Counted from the stretch's first letter, positions 42,025 to 51,941 are shown. The stretch: 64,000 nucleotides of DNA from Thermomonas aquatica (GCF_006337105.1 NZ_CP040871.1:1951001-2015000); one strand, 5' to 3'. A program made the numbers and translations. The notes: generated from the sequence alone by a model not told the origin.

Positions 42025-42029
42025 GCCGG

Positions 42030-43943
42030 CTAGCTCTCGACCCGATCGCGCCCTTGCTGCTTGGCGCGATACAGCGCGGCATCGGCGCGGTCGATCAATG
42101 CGTCGCAGCTGTCGCCGGACTTGCGCGCCTGCGCGGCGCCGATGCTGACGCTGACGGCGAGCGTCGGGTCGATGTCGTCGAAGCGCAGGCCGTGCGCGGC
42201 CTCGCGCAGGCGTCCCGCCACCAGCAACGCCTGTTCGAGGGTGGTGTCCGGGCAGACCACCACGAATTCCTCGCCGCCGATCCGCCCCAGGGGGTCGCGT
42301 CCGCGCAGTTGCGCCTGCCAGACCGCGGCGGTGGCGCGCAGCACCTTGTCGCCGGCGGCATGGCCATAGCGGTCGTTGATCGACTTGAAGTGGTCGAGGT
42401 CGAGCATCAACAGCGACAACGGCGTGCCGTTGCGGGCGGACGCGTCGAGCGCGCGCGCGGCCTCGCGTTCGATCCCGGGCCGGTTGGCGATGCCGGTGAG
42501 CGGGTCGAGCAGGGTCAGGTCGCGCAGGTGGCGCGACTTGCGCCATTGCCGCCATGCCAGCGAGGACAGCAGCGCGACGAACAGCGCCGCGAGGACGATG
42601 GCGAGCGATTGCCAGCGCCGCACCGCCTCGAGGGTGGCGACTTCCTGCTGCTTGCTGTCCGCTTCCGCGCGCAGTTGCCGGTTCTCGAAATCGCGGCGGC
42701 GGATCTCGTATTCGTATTCGAGCATGCGGCCCTGTTCCAGCCGCATCTTGCCTTGCAGTTTCAGTTGCAGGTCGGCATAGCGCTTGTAGTCGGACAAGGC
42801 GCTCGCGGTCCAGCCGAGCGCTTCCTGGCTGGCGGCCTGCGCCTTGTAGAGCATGGCCAGGTAGCGGTCGTTGCCGTTGCGCTCGATCAGCGGCAGCGCC
42901 TGCCGATACCGCTCCATCGCCGCGGTGTGCTGCCCCTGCCGTGCCAGCGCCTGGCCGGTCAGCATCAGCAGCATGTCGTCGTTCGAGGTGTCCCGGTCGG
43001 CGGCGAAACCCGCGCGCGCCTGCGCCAGCATCGCCAGCGCGCCGTCCGGATCGCCCAGGGCGATCTGCGCCTCCGCAAGGCCGAGCATCGCGGCGTTGCG
43101 GTTGTAGGCGTCGCCATGTTGGCGCGCCACGCGCTCCGCTTCGCGGAAGGTCGCGAACGCCTTGTCCTGCGAACCGGATTCGCCCTGCAGGAAGCCCAGC
43201 TGGATCAGGTAGGTCGCCACGCCTTCCCAGTCGTTCCTGTCCTGCATGCGCTGCAACGCGGCGCGGATCAGGCGCTCGGCCTGCTCGCTGTCGCCCATGC
43301 GCCGGTAGGCGACCGCCATGCTCAGCATCAGCGGCTCGACTTCGCGATCGATCCCGGCCTGCCGGTAGGCGGCGCGCGCGCGCTGGAAATCCAGCATCGC
43401 CTTGGCCTGTTCGCCCAGCAGCGAGAGCAGGTCGCCGCGCATCTCCAGCGCTTCGGCGAGCAGCTGCGGTTCCTGTCCTTCCTGCAGCAACGCGATCGCC
43501 TTCTCCACTTCGGGCAGGCCGCGCTGGGTGCCGCTGGTCAGCTGGATGTAGTTGGTGCGGCAGAGGATCGCCCGCGCCTCCGACGCCGGGTCGCGGGCGT
43601 CGCGGGCCAGCTTCAACGCCGTGTCCGAATACTCCAGGCCGCGTTCGATGTCCTTCCACTTGCTGCTGCCGCAGTAGACCGAGCGGAAGCGCACGTCGCG
43701 CGCCGGATCGTCCGCAGGCAGCAGCGCGCGCAAGCGTTCGAGGTCGGCGTCGTAGGCGTCGCTGCTGCTGTCCAGCGATTCCGGGCCGGTCACCTTGCGC
43801 AAGGTCGCGTCGAAGGCGGCGGCGCGGGTGCTGGTCGGCTCATCCGTGCCCGGATGCGGCGCCGCGAAGGCGCAGGCCAGCGCTGGCCATGCCAGCAGCA
43901 TGGCCAACAGGCTTGCCTTCGATGAATGCGGTTGCGTGCGCAC
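42030..43943 (-). CDS. TPR-containing membrane diguanylate cyclase
   Basis: A 637-residue protein. Signal peptide 1-28 (LAWPALACAFAA); a periplasmic region of TPR-like helical repeats (~60-410); a coiled-coil stalk (MRLEQGRMLEYEYEIRRRD); a transmembrane helix at ~445-463; and a cytoplasmic GGDEF domain with GGEEF at 556-560. The I-site RGRD lies in front of it, so product inhibition by c-di-GMP is expected. It should sense a periplasmic signal or partner and make c-di-GMP. Convergent to glnB with a 5-bp gap between stops. Confidence 0.9.
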   Translation of the reverse strand: MRTQPHSSKASLLAMLLAWPALACAFAAPHPGTDEPTSTRAAAFDATLRKVTGPESLDSSSDAYDADLERLRALLPADDPARDVRFRSVYCGSSKWKDIERGLEYSDTALKLARDARDPASEARAILCRTNYIQLTSGTQRGLPEVEKAIALLQEGQEPQLLAEALEMRGDLLSLLGEQAKAMLDFQRARAAYRQAGIDREVEPLMLSMAVAYRRMGDSEQAERLIRAALQRMQDRNDWEGVATYLIQLGFLQGESGSQDKAFATFREAERVARQHGDAYNRNAAMLGLAEAQIALGDPDGALAMLAQARAGFAADRDTSNDDMLLMLTGQALARQGQHTAAMERYRQALPLIERNGNDRYLAMLYKAQAASQEALGWTASALSDYKRYADLQLKLQGKMRLEQGRMLEYEYEIRRRDFENRQLRAEADSKQQEVATLEAVRRWQSLAIVLAALFVALLSSLAWRQWRKSRHLRDLTLLDPLTGIANRPGIEREAARALDASARNGTPLSLLMLDLDHFKSINDRYGHAAGDKVLRATAAVWQAQLRGRDPLGRIGGEEFVVVCPDTTLEQALLVAGRLREAAHGLRFDDIDPTLAVSVSIGAAQARKSGDSCDALIDRADAALYRAKQQGRDRVES

Positions 43944-44036
43944 GTCCGTCCCGGTGCCGGATCAACCCGACACCCTATCCCCGCAACAGTACGCCTGCCG
44001 TGCGCGGTTTCTCAGTTCCCGCGGCAGGAAACGTTC

Positions 44037-44891
44037 TCAGCCCGCCAGCGCCGCCGCAACGAACGGCGGCAGCGCCTGCACGCCCTTGTGCAGGTCGGCG
44101 CTGTAGTAGGCGGTGGCGAAGCCCTTGCCGCGGACATCGGCCTCGCGGAAGCCGAAATCGGCGTTCGCGGCCTTCTTCGCCATCGTGCAGCTCCACCAGC
44201 CGGTCGGGTAGCAGGGCTGCGGGAACGGCAGGGTCTGGAAGCTGGCGAAGCCGGCCTTGCCCATCTCCGCGCGCATTTCCTTGATCAGGTCCAGCAGCAC
44301 CAGCGGCGATTCGCTCTGCTGCACCAGGATGCCGTCGTCCTTCAGCGCGCGGTGGCAGTCCGCGAAGAACGCCTTGTTGAACAGGCCTTCGGCCGGGCCG
44401 ACAGGATCGGTGGAATCGACGATCACGATGTCCACGCTGCCCGGTTCGCAGTTCGCCATGTAGGCCAGGCCGTCGTCGAACAGCAGCTCGGCGCGCGGGT
44501 CGTGGTTGGATTCGCACAGTTCGGGGAAATACTTCTCCGCCATGCGGGTGACCTGCTCGTCGATGTCGCACTGGGTGGCTTTCACGACGCCCGGGTGGCG
44601 CAACACTTCGCGCAGGGTGCCGCAGTCGCCGCCGCCGATGATCACCACGCGCTTCGGGTCGGCGTGGGTGAACAGCGCCGGGTGCGACATCATCTCGTGG
44701 TAGAGGAAGTTGTCGCGGGTGGTCAGCATCATCGCGCCGTCGATCAGCATGACGTTGCCCCAGTCGGTCGATTCGTAGATCTCGATGTGCTGGAACGGCG
44801 ACTGCACCTCGTCCAGCTTGCGGGTCACGCGGAAGCCGATCGACGAACCGGCCTTGTCGAAGTTCTCGTGCAACCAGGTGGTCTCGGTCAT
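44037..44891 (-). CDS. speE: spermidine synthase
   Basis: A 284-residue polyamine aminopropyltransferase. The decarboxylated-AdoMet motif is IIGGGDCGTLREVLRH at ~85-99 (GGGDGG in many homologues; here Cys). The catalytic region VDSTDPVGPAEGLF and the C-terminal FPQPCYPTGWWSCTMAKK are typical. It transfers aminopropyl from decarboxylated AdoMet to putrescine. It is divergent from speA (arginine decarboxylase), so both polyamine genes share a 146-bp control region. Confidence 0.95.
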   Translation of the reverse strand: MTETTWLHENFDKAGSSIGFRVTRKLDEVQSPFQHIEIYESTDWGNVMLIDGAMMLTTRDNFLYHEMMSHPALFTHADPKRVVIIGGGDCGTLREVLRHPGVVKATQCDIDEQVTRMAEKYFPELCESNHDPRAELLFDDGLAYMANCEPGSVDIVIVDSTDPVGPAEGLFNKAFFADCHRALKDDGILVQQSESPLVLLDLIKEMRAEMGKAGFASFQTLPFPQPCYPTGWWSCTMAKKAANADFGFREADVRGKGFATAYYSADLHKGVQALPPFVAAALAG

Positions 44892-44925
44892 CGCGGCGGT
44901 TCCGTGCAAGCGTGGTGGGGCGCGG

Positions 44926-44931
44926 ATTGTA
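44926..44931 (-). promoter_or_regulatory. -10 box of speE
   Basis: TACAAT on the minus strand (context GCTACAATCC), about 34 nt before the speE start. Confidence 0.5.
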
Positions 44932-44997
44932 GCGGAGCGGGGGTTACCGCCGTGACCGCGGGCTGAAGCGCCTGCGGCCCCCGCCGGCCGCAAGCCC

Positions 44998-45003
44998 TAC
45001 AAT
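44998..45003 (+). promoter_or_regulatory. -10 box of speA
   Basis: TACAAT in context CCCTACAATGCG, 34 nt before the speA ATG at 45038. It overlaps the in-frame ATG at 45002, which argues against that ATG as the start. Confidence 0.5.
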
Positions 45004-45037
45004 GCGCGTCCTCCCTGGTTCCGCCGGTGCCGCGCAG

Positions 45038-46927
45038 ATGTCCGATTGGTCGCTCGATCTTGCCCGCAAGACCTATTCGATCCCGCACTGGTCGGAAGGC
45101 TATTACGAGGTCGATGGCGGCGGACGCATCGCGGTGCGTCCCAAGGGCGCCGCCGGTCCCGCCGTGGCGCTGCCGGACGTGGTCGATACGGCCATGGCGC
45201 AGGGCGCCAAGCTGCCGATGCTGGTGCGTTTCCCGGACGTGTTGGGCGACCGCCTGGGCAAGCTGCAGGCCGCGTTCGCGCAGGCGCAGAAGGACTGGGA
45301 CTACCCGGGCGGCTACACCGCGGTCTATCCGATCAAGGTCAACCAGCACCAGGGCGTGGCCGGTACCCTGGCATCGCACCATGGCGAGGGCTTTGGCCTG
45401 GAAGCCGGCAGCAAGCCGGAGCTGATGGCGGTGCTGGCGCTGAGCCGGCCCGGCGGCCTGATCGTCTGCAACGGCTACAAGGACCGCGAATACATCCGCC
45501 TGGCGCTGATCGGCCGCAAGCTGGGCCTGCAGACCTTCATCGTGATCGAGAAGCCCTCCGAGCTGAAGCTGGTGCTGGAGGAAGCGCAGGCCCTCGGCGT
45601 GCAGCCGGGCCTGGGCGTGCGCATGCGCCTGGCCAGCCTCGGCGCCGGCAAGTGGCAGAACAGCGGCGGCGACAAGGCCAAGTTCGGCCTCAACCCGCGC
45701 CAGCTGCTGGACCTGTGGAAGCGCCTGCGCGACGCCGGCATGGGCGACTGCCTGCAACTGCTGCATTTCCACATGGGCAGCCAGATTTCCAATGTGCGCG
45801 ACATTGCCAACGGCATGCGCGAGGCCACCCGCTACTTCGTCGAGCTCAGCAAGCTTGGCGCGAAGATCACCCATGTGGATGTGGGCGGCGGCCTCGGCAT
45901 CGATTACGAAGGCACGCGTTCGCGCAGTTACAACTCGGTCAACTACGGCATCCACCATTACGCGTCGAGCATCGTGCAACCGCTGGCGGAAGCCTGCGCG
46001 CGCGAGGAACTGACGCCGCCGCGCATCGTCACCGAATGCGGCCGCGCGATGACCGCGCACCATGCGGTGCTGGTCACCAACGTGTCGGAAGTGGAGAAGG
46101 CACCGGAAGGCCGCGTGCCCGACGTGCACGAGGACGAATCGCATCCGGTGCGGCAGTTGCGCGAACTGCACGACGAGATGGGCCAGCGCCCGGCGGTGGA
46201 AGTCTTCCACGAGGCCGCCTCCGCCCACGCCGAGGGCCTGTCGCTGTACGCGCTCGGCCAGATCGACCTCACCCAGCGCGCGCGCATCGACGACCTGTTC
46301 TACGCCATCGCCCACGCGGTGAAGGCGCGCCTGACCTACGACGAGAAGAGCCACCGCGACCTGCTCGACGAACTCAACGAGCGCCTGGTCGACAAGTACT
46401 TCGTCAACTTCAGCGTGTTCGAGTCGATGCCGGATGTGTGGGCGATCGACCAGGTGTTCCCGATCGTGCCGATCGAGCGCCTCGGCGAGCAGCCGACCCG
46501 CCGCGGCATCATCGCCGACCTGACCTGCGACTCCGACGGCAAGATCGACACCTACGTCGAGAACGAAGACCTCGACAGCTCGCTGCCGCTGCACGAGCTG
46601 CGCCCGGGCGAGCGTTACCGGCTCGGCTTCTTCCTGGTCGGCGCCTACCAGGAGATCCTCGGCGACATCCACAACCTGTTCGGCGACACCGACGCGATCG
46701 AGGTGAAGCTCAACGGCGACGGCTACGCGATCACCCAGCAGCGCCGCGGCGACACCACCGACGTGATGCTGGATTACGTGGGCTACAAGCTCGACGACCT
46801 GCGCCGCCGCTACAAGGCGCTGGTCGGCGCCGCCGACCTCGGCAAGGGCGAGGCCGAACGCCTCAACGAAGCGCTGGAACGCGGCCTGACCGCCTACACC
46901 TACCTCAGCGACGAACCGTTGGAGTGA
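45038..46927 (+). CDS. speA: biosynthetic arginine decarboxylase
   Basis: A 629-residue SpeA-type PLP enzyme (fold III, alanine-racemase-like barrel). The PLP-binding Lys100 lies in YPIKVNQ. HFHMGSQI, VDVGGGLGIDYEG and the catalytic Cys in LTCDSDGK of the second active-site half follow. It converts arginine to agmatine, feeding putrescine and then SpeE. The start is set by the downstream ATG since a -10 box covers the upstream one. The 3' end overlaps the convergent YdcZ gene by 28 bp. Confidence 0.95.
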   Translation: MSDWSLDLARKTYSIPHWSEGYYEVDGGGRIAVRPKGAAGPAVALPDVVDTAMAQGAKLPMLVRFPDVLGDRLGKLQAAFAQAQKDWDYPGGYTAVYPIKVNQHQGVAGTLASHHGEGFGLEAGSKPELMAVLALSRPGGLIVCNGYKDREYIRLALIGRKLGLQTFIVIEKPSELKLVLEEAQALGVQPGLGVRMRLASLGAGKWQNSGGDKAKFGLNPRQLLDLWKRLRDAGMGDCLQLLHFHMGSQISNVRDIANGMREATRYFVELSKLGAKITHVDVGGGLGIDYEGTRSRSYNSVNYGIHHYASSIVQPLAEACAREELTPPRIVTECGRAMTAHHAVLVTNVSEVEKAPEGRVPDVHEDESHPVRQLRELHDEMGQRPAVEVFHEAASAHAEGLSLYALGQIDLTQRARIDDLFYAIAHAVKARLTYDEKSHRDLLDELNERLVDKYFVNFSVFESMPDVWAIDQVFPIVPIERLGEQPTRRGIIADLTCDSDGKIDTYVENEDLDSSLPLHELRPGERYRLGFFLVGAYQEILGDIHNLFGDTDAIEVKLNGDGYAITQQRRGDTTDVMLDYVGYKLDDLRRRYKALVGAADLGKGEAERLNEALERGLTAYTYLSDEPLE

Positions 46928-47394
46928 GCGCTGGCGGGTTTCGCCGGCGTGCGCCACGGCGCCACCACTAGCAGCACGCCGACCAGGACTAGCAGGGCGC
47001 CAAGCAGGCGCATCCAGTCCACCGGCTTGGGCGCCTGCAACACGCCGAACTGGTCGAGCAGCAGCGAGGCGGTGACCTGGCCGAGCACCGCCAGGCAGAT
47101 CATCCCGGCCGCGCCGATGCGCGGGACCAGCAGGGTGAAGCAGGCCACGTAGATCGCGCCGAACACGCCGCCGGCCCAGATCCATGCGGGCAATTTCAGG
47201 CTGCCCTGCAGTGCGATCGGGGTGCGGGTGGCGAGCAGGTACAGGCCCAGCATCAGCGTGCCGACCAGGAACGAGACGAAGGCCGCGACCACCGGCCCGC
47301 CGACATGCATGCCGAGCCGCGCGTTGACCAGGCCCTGCAGCGGCAGGATCGCGCCGATCAGCACCGCCACCAGCAACGCGCCGAAGATGTTCAT
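46900..47394 (-). CDS. DMT-superfamily (DUF606/YdcZ) membrane transporter
   Basis: A 164-residue protein with five predicted transmembrane helices and the YdcZ/DUF606 opening FGALLVAVLIGAILPLQGLVN. Such half-size DMT proteins are putative small-molecule exporters that probably dimerise; the substrate is unknown. It ends inside speA on the opposite strand and lies 13 bp downstream of the YdfG-type gene on the same strand. Confidence 0.85.
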   Translation of the reverse strand: MNIFGALLVAVLIGAILPLQGLVNARLGMHVGGPVVAAFVSFLVGTLMLGLYLLATRTPIALQGSLKLPAWIWAGGVFGAIYVACFTLLVPRIGAAGMICLAVLGQVTASLLLDQFGVLQAPKPVDWMRLLGALLVLVGVLLVVAPWRTPAKPASAHSNGSSLR

Positions 47395-47407
47395 GCGCCG
47401 AGGCCGT

Positions 47408-48157
47408 TCATGTGCCGCGGTACACCTGGAAGCCGGCGAACGATTGCCGGGTCGGCATCATCTCGAGGCGGTTGATGTTGAGATGCGGCGGAAGGGTGGC
47501 AATCCAGAAGATCGTGTCGGCGATGTCGCCGGCGGTCATCGGCTCGGCGCCCTTGTACAACGTGTCGGACGCGGCCTGGTCGCCGTGGGTGCGCACCAGG
47601 GTGAATTCGGTTTCGGCCATGCCCGGTTCCAGCGCGGTCACGCGCACGCCGGTGCCGTGCAGGTCGGCGCGCAGGCCCAGCGAGAACTGGCTGACGAAGG
47701 CCTTGCTGCCGCCGTAGGCATTGCCGCCGGCGTACGGATAGGTGGCCGCGGTGGAGCTGACGTTGACGATCGCGCCCTTGCGTTCGATCAACGTCGGCAG
47801 CAAGGCATGCGTGAGCGTCACCAGCGCGGTGACGTTGGTGTCGATCATGGTCTTCCAGTCAGACAGCAGCGCGTCCTGCGCGGGCTTCGTCCCCTGCGCC
47901 AGGCCGGCGTTGTTGACCAGCAGGTCGATGCCGCGGAAGCGTTCCGGCAAGGCATCCAGCGCGGCGCGCATCGCGGCTTCATCGCGGATGTCGAAGACGG
48001 CCGGATGCAGCGCATCGCCGAGTGCGTCGCGCAGGGCCTGCAGGCGCTCCGCGCGGCGGCCGGTGGCGATCACCTGCCAGCCGGCGTCGATGAATTTTTT
48101 CGCGGCGGCGCGGCCGAAGCCGGAGCTGGCGCCGGTGATGAGGGCGGTCTTGGTCAT
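47408..48157 (-). CDS. YdfG-like NADP-dependent 3-hydroxy acid / malonic semialdehyde dehydrogenase (SDR)
   Basis: A 249-residue classical SDR: TGASSGFG cofactor motif (8-15), VNNAGLAQG, catalytic Ser in NVSSTAATYPYAGGN and Tyr-x3-Lys in AYGGSKAF. The whole layout, including WKTMIDTNVTALVTLTHALLP and the C-terminal NINRLEMMPTRQSFAGFQV, closely follows E. coli YdfG, which reduces malonic semialdehyde and oxidises serine/3-hydroxy acids. ATG 48157 was preferred over the ATG at 48178 because MTKTALITG is the normal SDR start. Confidence 0.88.
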   Translation of the reverse strand: MTKTALITGASSGFGRAAAKKFIDAGWQVIATGRRAERLQALRDALGDALHPAVFDIRDEAAMRAALDALPERFRGIDLLVNNAGLAQGTKPAQDALLSDWKTMIDTNVTALVTLTHALLPTLIERKGAIVNVSSTAATYPYAGGNAYGGSKAFVSQFSLGLRADLHGTGVRVTALEPGMAETEFTLVRTHGDQAASDTLYKGAEPMTAGDIADTIFWIATLPPHLNINRLEMMPTRQSFAGFQVYRGT

Positions 48158-48208
48158 GCCGCCGATTGTAAGCGGCACTTTGTAAGCGGCACTGCGTCGC
48201 GCGCTGGC

Positions 48209-48580
48209 TCAGGGCTTCTTCGCCGGCTTGCGCGGCGCGGCGGGCGCTTTCTTCACGGCCGGCTTGTCGTCCGGCTTGGCTGCCGCCGGCTTGCGCTTGC
48301 GTCCGGTCGCGGCCTTGCCGCTGGTCTTCGCCTTGGTCGCGCGATGCTTCTCCAGCATGTCTTCGGCCAGCACCACGTCCTCGGACAGGATGCCGGCGGC
48401 CTTGGCGATGGCGATGCGGGCTTCGGCCTTGTTTTCGTCGGGATTGGCCAGCAGCAGTTCGCGGATGGCCTCGCGCAATGCGGCTTCGGCGTTGCGCTTG
48501 AGGTTGGCCTTCTCGCCGCGGCTGAGCAGGGCCATCAGCGCGTCGACGACGGGTTTGATCAGTGCGCTTTCGATCGCCAT
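48209..48580 (-). CDS. small protein with histone H1-like Lys/Ala/Pro tail
   Basis: A 123-residue protein. Residues 1-~80 are helical and acidic/mixed (LREAIRELLLANPDENKAEA). Residues ~82-123 are almost entirely Lys, Ala and Pro with some Arg, resembling AlgP or eukaryotic H1 tails. No catalytic motif is visible. The tail suggests nucleic-acid or nucleoid binding. It lies between the YdfG-type and SPOR genes on the same strand. Confidence 0.65.
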   Translation of the reverse strand: MAIESALIKPVVDALMALLSRGEKANLKRNAEAALREAIRELLLANPDENKAEARIAIAKAAGILSEDVVLAEDMLEKHRATKAKTSGKAATGRKRKPAAAKPDDKPAVKKAPAAPRKPAKKP

Positions 48581-48642
48581 GCCGGTTTCCTCTGCAGGAA
48601 GCCAGTATGCCGCGCTGCCATCTCAGGCGCCGCGACGGGCGC

Positions 48643-49407
48643 TCAGTTGGTCTTGACCGCCATCGCCGGCAGGCCGCCGCCGGCCAGCTTGGACTTGGCC
48701 TCGGCCAGCTCGCTGGCGCTGCCGTACGGCCCCATGCGCACGCGGTATACGGTCTTGCCGCCGATCTGCGCCGATTCGACGCGCGCGTTCAAGCCCAGCA
48801 TGGCGATTTTCGCCTTCACCGTTTCCGCGTCGCCGGAGGCGCCGAACGCGCCGGCCTGCAGGATGTAGCGCGCGTCGTTCGCGACCGTGGTGGCTGGCGC
48901 GGACGTCGTGGTTGCGGTCTCGGCCGGCTTGGTAGCGGCGGTGGTGCTGTTGTCGGCGACTGGCGCTTCCATGATCGGCTTCGGCAATGCAGCCGCGTCG
49001 TCGGTGCCGGTCGACGGCTTCGCCGCTTGCGCGGCACGCGCCTGCGCATCGGCTTCGGCCTTCGCGCTGGCGGCCAGTTCGGCATCGCTGACCGCGACTT
49101 CCTCGCCCGGCAGCAGGGTGTAGAAGTCGTACTGGGTGGCCTTCGGCTTGGCGGCGTCGGCCGGCGCATTGGTGGCGACGTCCGGCGCGATCGCGTCGGC
49201 GTTCTCGTCGACCGCCGCGGGCAGCGCATCCGGGTTCGGCTTGGGGCCGATGCGCAGGAAGCCGTCGCCATCGCCACTCTTCAGGAAGCGCGGCGCGATG
49301 AGCACCGCCAGCAGCGCGATGAGGATGCCGATCACCAGCCAGGCCCAGCCGGGCAGGCCGTTGGAACCGTTGCGTCGTGCCTGGGTCTTGCCGCGTCGTG
49401 CCGCCAT
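48643..49407 (-). CDS. SPOR-domain inner-membrane protein
   Basis: A 254-residue protein. A basic cytoplasmic N-terminus precedes one transmembrane helix (~21-42, WAWLVIGILIALLAVLIA). A long Ala/Pro-rich periplasmic linker leads to the C-terminal SPOR domain (~180-254; ARYILQAGAFGASGDAETVK and VYRVRMGPYGS). SPOR domains bind denuded septal glycans, so it probably localises to the division site, like FtsN/DedD-type proteins. The ATG overlaps the argS stop (ATGA); a GTG one codon earlier is possible. argS-SPOR order is common in gammaproteobacteria. Confidence 0.88.
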   Translation of the reverse strand: MAARRGKTQARRNGSNGLPGWAWLVIGILIALLAVLIAPRFLKSGDGDGFLRIGPKPNPDALPAAVDENADAIAPDVATNAPADAAKPKATQYDFYTLLPGEEVAVSDAELAASAKAEADAQARAAQAAKPSTGTDDAAALPKPIMEAPVADNSTTAATKPAETATTTSAPATTVANDARYILQAGAFGASGDAETVKAKIAMLGLNARVESAQIGGKTVYRVRMGPYGSASELAEAKSKLAGGGLPAMAVKTN

Positions 49408-51095
49408 CACATCTTCTCCGGGGCGCTGACGCCCAGCAAATCCAGTCCGTTGGCCAGCACCTGCCGCGTGGCCAGCGCCAAGGCGAGGCGTGCATCGCGC
49501 AGGCCGGCGTCGTCCACCAGCACCGGGCTGGCGTGGTACCAGCCGTGGAAGGCATTGGCCAGTTCGCGCAGGTATTGCGCGACCAGGTGTGGTTCCAGCG
49601 TGGTACCTGCGGCTTCGACGACTTCGGCGTAGCGCGACAACTCGCGCATCAGCTCCTGCGCCGGCGCGTCATCCAGCAGCTGCAGCGAGACATCGCCGTT
49701 CGCTGCATCGTGCGCGTAACCCTTTTCGCCGGCCTGGCGCAGCAGGCTGCAGACGCGGGCATGCGCGTATTGCACGTAGTAGACCGGGTTGTCGTTTGAT
49801 TGCGAACGCGCCAGGTCGATGTCGAAAGTGAGCTGCGAATCCGGCTTGCGCGCGACCAGGAACCAGCGCACCGCGTCGGCGCTGGTTTCCTCGATCAGGT
49901 CGCGCAGGGTCAGGTAGGAACCGGCGCGCTTGGACAGTTTCACTTCCTCGCCGCCGCGCATCACCGTGACCATCTGGTGCAGCACGTAATCCGGGTAACC
50001 GGCGGGAATGCCGGCATCCAGCGCCTGCAGGCCGGCCTTCACCCGCTGCAGCGAGCCATGGTGGTCGGCGCCGAGCTCGGTCACCGCGCGCTGGTAGCCG
50101 CGCTGCCATTTGCTCAGGTGGTAGGCGACGTCCGGCACGAAGTAGGTGTACGTGCCGTCGGACTTGCGCATCACGCGGTCCTTGTCGTCGCCGAAGTCGG
50201 TGGTGCGCAGCCACAGCGCGCCGCCTTCCTCGTAGGTGTGGCCGTGGGCCACCAGCTCGCGCACGGTCTCTTCCACCTTGCCGTCGGCGTACAGCGACGA
50301 TTCGAGGAAATAGCGGTCGAACGACACCCCGAACGCGGCGAGGTCGGCGTTCTGCTCGCGGCGCAAATACGCGACGGCGAACTTGCGGATGGCGTCGAGG
50401 TCGCCGGCATCGTCCTTGCCGGTGACCACATGGCCTTCGACTTCGATGCTGTCGCCGCGCAGGTAGCTGGCGGCGACATCGCCGATGTAGTCGCCGTTGT
50501 AGGCGTCGGCCGGCCAGGCGTCGTCGCCGGGCTTCAGGCCCTGCGCGCGCGCCTGCGTCGAACGCGCGAGGTTCTCGATCTGCACGCCGGCATCGTTGTA
50601 GTAGAACTCGCGCTTCACGTTCCAGCCGTTGGCGGCCATGACCCGGGCGATGCAGTCGCCGATCACCCCGGCGCGGCCATGGCCGACATGCAACGGGCCG
50701 GTCGGGTTCGCGGAGACGTATTCCACGCCGACGGTCTTGCCGGCGCCATTGCCGTTGCGGCCGAACGCGGCGCCGGCGGCATGGATGTCGCGCACCTGCT
50801 GCTGCCACGCGGCTGGGGCCAGGTGGAAATTGATGAAGCCGGGGCCGGCGATCTCGACCCTGGCGACCGCATCCGTGGCCGGCAGCGCGTCCAGCAACTG
50901 CTGCGCCAGCGCGCGCGGGTTGGACCTGGCCGCCTTGGCCAGCAGCATCGCCGCATTGGTGGAGAAATCGCCGTGCGCGCGTTCCTTCGGTCGCTCGATC
51001 ACGAACTCGGGCGAGGGGAGGTCGGCGGGCAGGGTGCCGGCGGCACGCAGGGCGGTCAGGCCCTGTTCGATCAGGGCGCGGAGCTGGGTTTTCAC
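49407..51095 (-). CDS. argS: arginyl-tRNA synthetase
   Basis: A 562-residue class I synthetase. The N-terminal Add-1 domain ([21 protein letters not shown]) recognises the tRNA D-loop. The HIGH motif is HVGHGR in [15 protein letters not shown], the KMSKS region is KLSKRAG, and the anticodon-binding domain follows. A TACAAT -10 box lies upstream. Essential gene. Confidence 0.97.
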   Translation of the reverse strand: MKTQLRALIEQGLTALRAAGTLPADLPSPEFVIERPKERAHGDFSTNAAMLLAKAARSNPRALAQQLLDALPATDAVARVEIAGPGFINFHLAPAAWQQQVRDIHAAGAAFGRNGNGAGKTVGVEYVSANPTGPLHVGHGRAGVIGDCIARVMAANGWNVKREFYYNDAGVQIENLARSTQARAQGLKPGDDAWPADAYNGDYIGDVAASYLRGDSIEVEGHVVTGKDDAGDLDAIRKFAVAYLRREQNADLAAFGVSFDRYFLESSLYADGKVEETVRELVAHGHTYEEGGALWLRTTDFGDDKDRVMRKSDGTYTYFVPDVAYHLSKWQRGYQRAVTELGADHHGSLQRVKAGLQALDAGIPAGYPDYVLHQMVTVMRGGEEVKLSKRAGSYLTLRDLIEETSADAVRWFLVARKPDSQLTFDIDLARSQSNDNPVYYVQYAHARVCSLLRQAGEKGYAHDAANGDVSLQLLDDAPAQELMRELSRYAEVVEAAGTTLEPHLVAQYLRELANAFHGWYHASPVLVDDAGLRDARLALALATRQVLANGLDLLGVSAPEKM

Positions 51096-51127
51096 GAAGG
51101 ATCGGGCAGGCGGTTCAACGGTTGCGC

Positions 51128-51133
51128 ATTGTA
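51128..51133 (-). promoter_or_regulatory. -10 box of argS
   Basis: TACAAT on the minus strand (context GTACAATGCG), 32 nt before the argS ATG. Confidence 0.5.
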
Positions 51134-51167
51134 CGCGAGGCGGCCTCCCGGCTTGCTGAAGCAGGCC

Positions 51168-51842
51168 TCACACCAGCCCGCGCGCTGCCATCGACACCGG
51201 CGCGCCGTCGCCGATCACGAAATGGTCGAGCAGGCGCACGTCGACCAGCGCCAGCGCCTGCTTCAGGCGCACGGTCACCGCGCGGTCGGCGGTGCTGGGT
51301 TCCGGATTGCCGCTGGGATGGTTGTGGCCGACGATCACCGCCGAGGCGCCCTGCGCCAGCGCGCGTTCGACCAGCACCCGCGGGTGCACCTCGGCGCCGT
51401 CGATGCTGCCCTGGAACAATTCCTCGAAACCGAGCGCGCGATGGCGCACGTCCAGGTACAGCGCGGCGAACACCTCGCGCGGCCGGCCGCGCAGGCGCTG
51501 GGCGAAGTAGCGGCCGGCCGCGGCCGGATCGGCCAGCGCGTCGCCGCGCTGCAGTTGCGAGGCCAGGTGGCGTTGCCCGAGTTCCAGCGCGGCGGCCAGT
51601 GCGCAGGCGCGCGCGTTGCCGATGCCCTTCAGCCTGGTCATCGCCTTCGCATCGCGGTCGAGCAGGGCGCGCAGCGGCCCGTGCCCGGCCAACAGGTCGC
51701 GTGCGGTCGCCACCGCGTCGCGGCCGGCGGTGCCGGAACCGAGGAAGATCGCCAGCAGTTCGGCGTCGGAGAGGCTGCCGGCGCCGCGCGCCAGCAGCTT
51801 CTCGCGGGGACGTTCCTGTTCGGGCCAGTCGCGGATGTGCAT
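51168..51842 (-). CDS. radC: RadC/JAMM-domain protein
   Basis: A 224-residue RadC-family (YsxA/MPN+) protein. The N-terminal helix-hairpin-helix region (LKGIGNARACALAAALELG) precedes the MPN domain with the JAMM zinc site HNHPSGNPEPSTAD and upstream acidic residue in EELFQGSIDGAEVHPR. The function is not settled despite the old name 'DNA repair protein'. It is divergent from coaC across 99 bp, a common gene pair in gammaproteobacteria. Confidence 0.92.
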   Translation of the reverse strand: MHIRDWPEQERPREKLLARGAGSLSDAELLAIFLGSGTAGRDAVATARDLLAGHGPLRALLDRDAKAMTRLKGIGNARACALAAALELGQRHLASQLQRGDALADPAAAGRYFAQRLRGRPREVFAALYLDVRHRALGFEELFQGSIDGAEVHPRVLVERALAQGASAVIVGHNHPSGNPEPSTADRAVTVRLKQALALVDVRLLDHFVIGDGAPVSMAARGLV

Positions 51843-51941
51843 GCCTGCAGGATGCTTGCGCGCAGTGACCTCCGGCATCGGCCAAATGCGTGCCTTCGGG
51901 TAAGCTGACGGCCGCCAGAGCGAGTCAGGAAACTCCGCCGC

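Noticed and set aside
46900..46927. speA/YdcZ 28-bp overlap as an annotation error
   Set aside because: Both frames show family sequence up to their stops; short convergent overlaps are common.
44888..47185. 765-residue minus-strand ORF opposite speA
   Set aside because: Antisense shadow; speA has all catalytic motifs.
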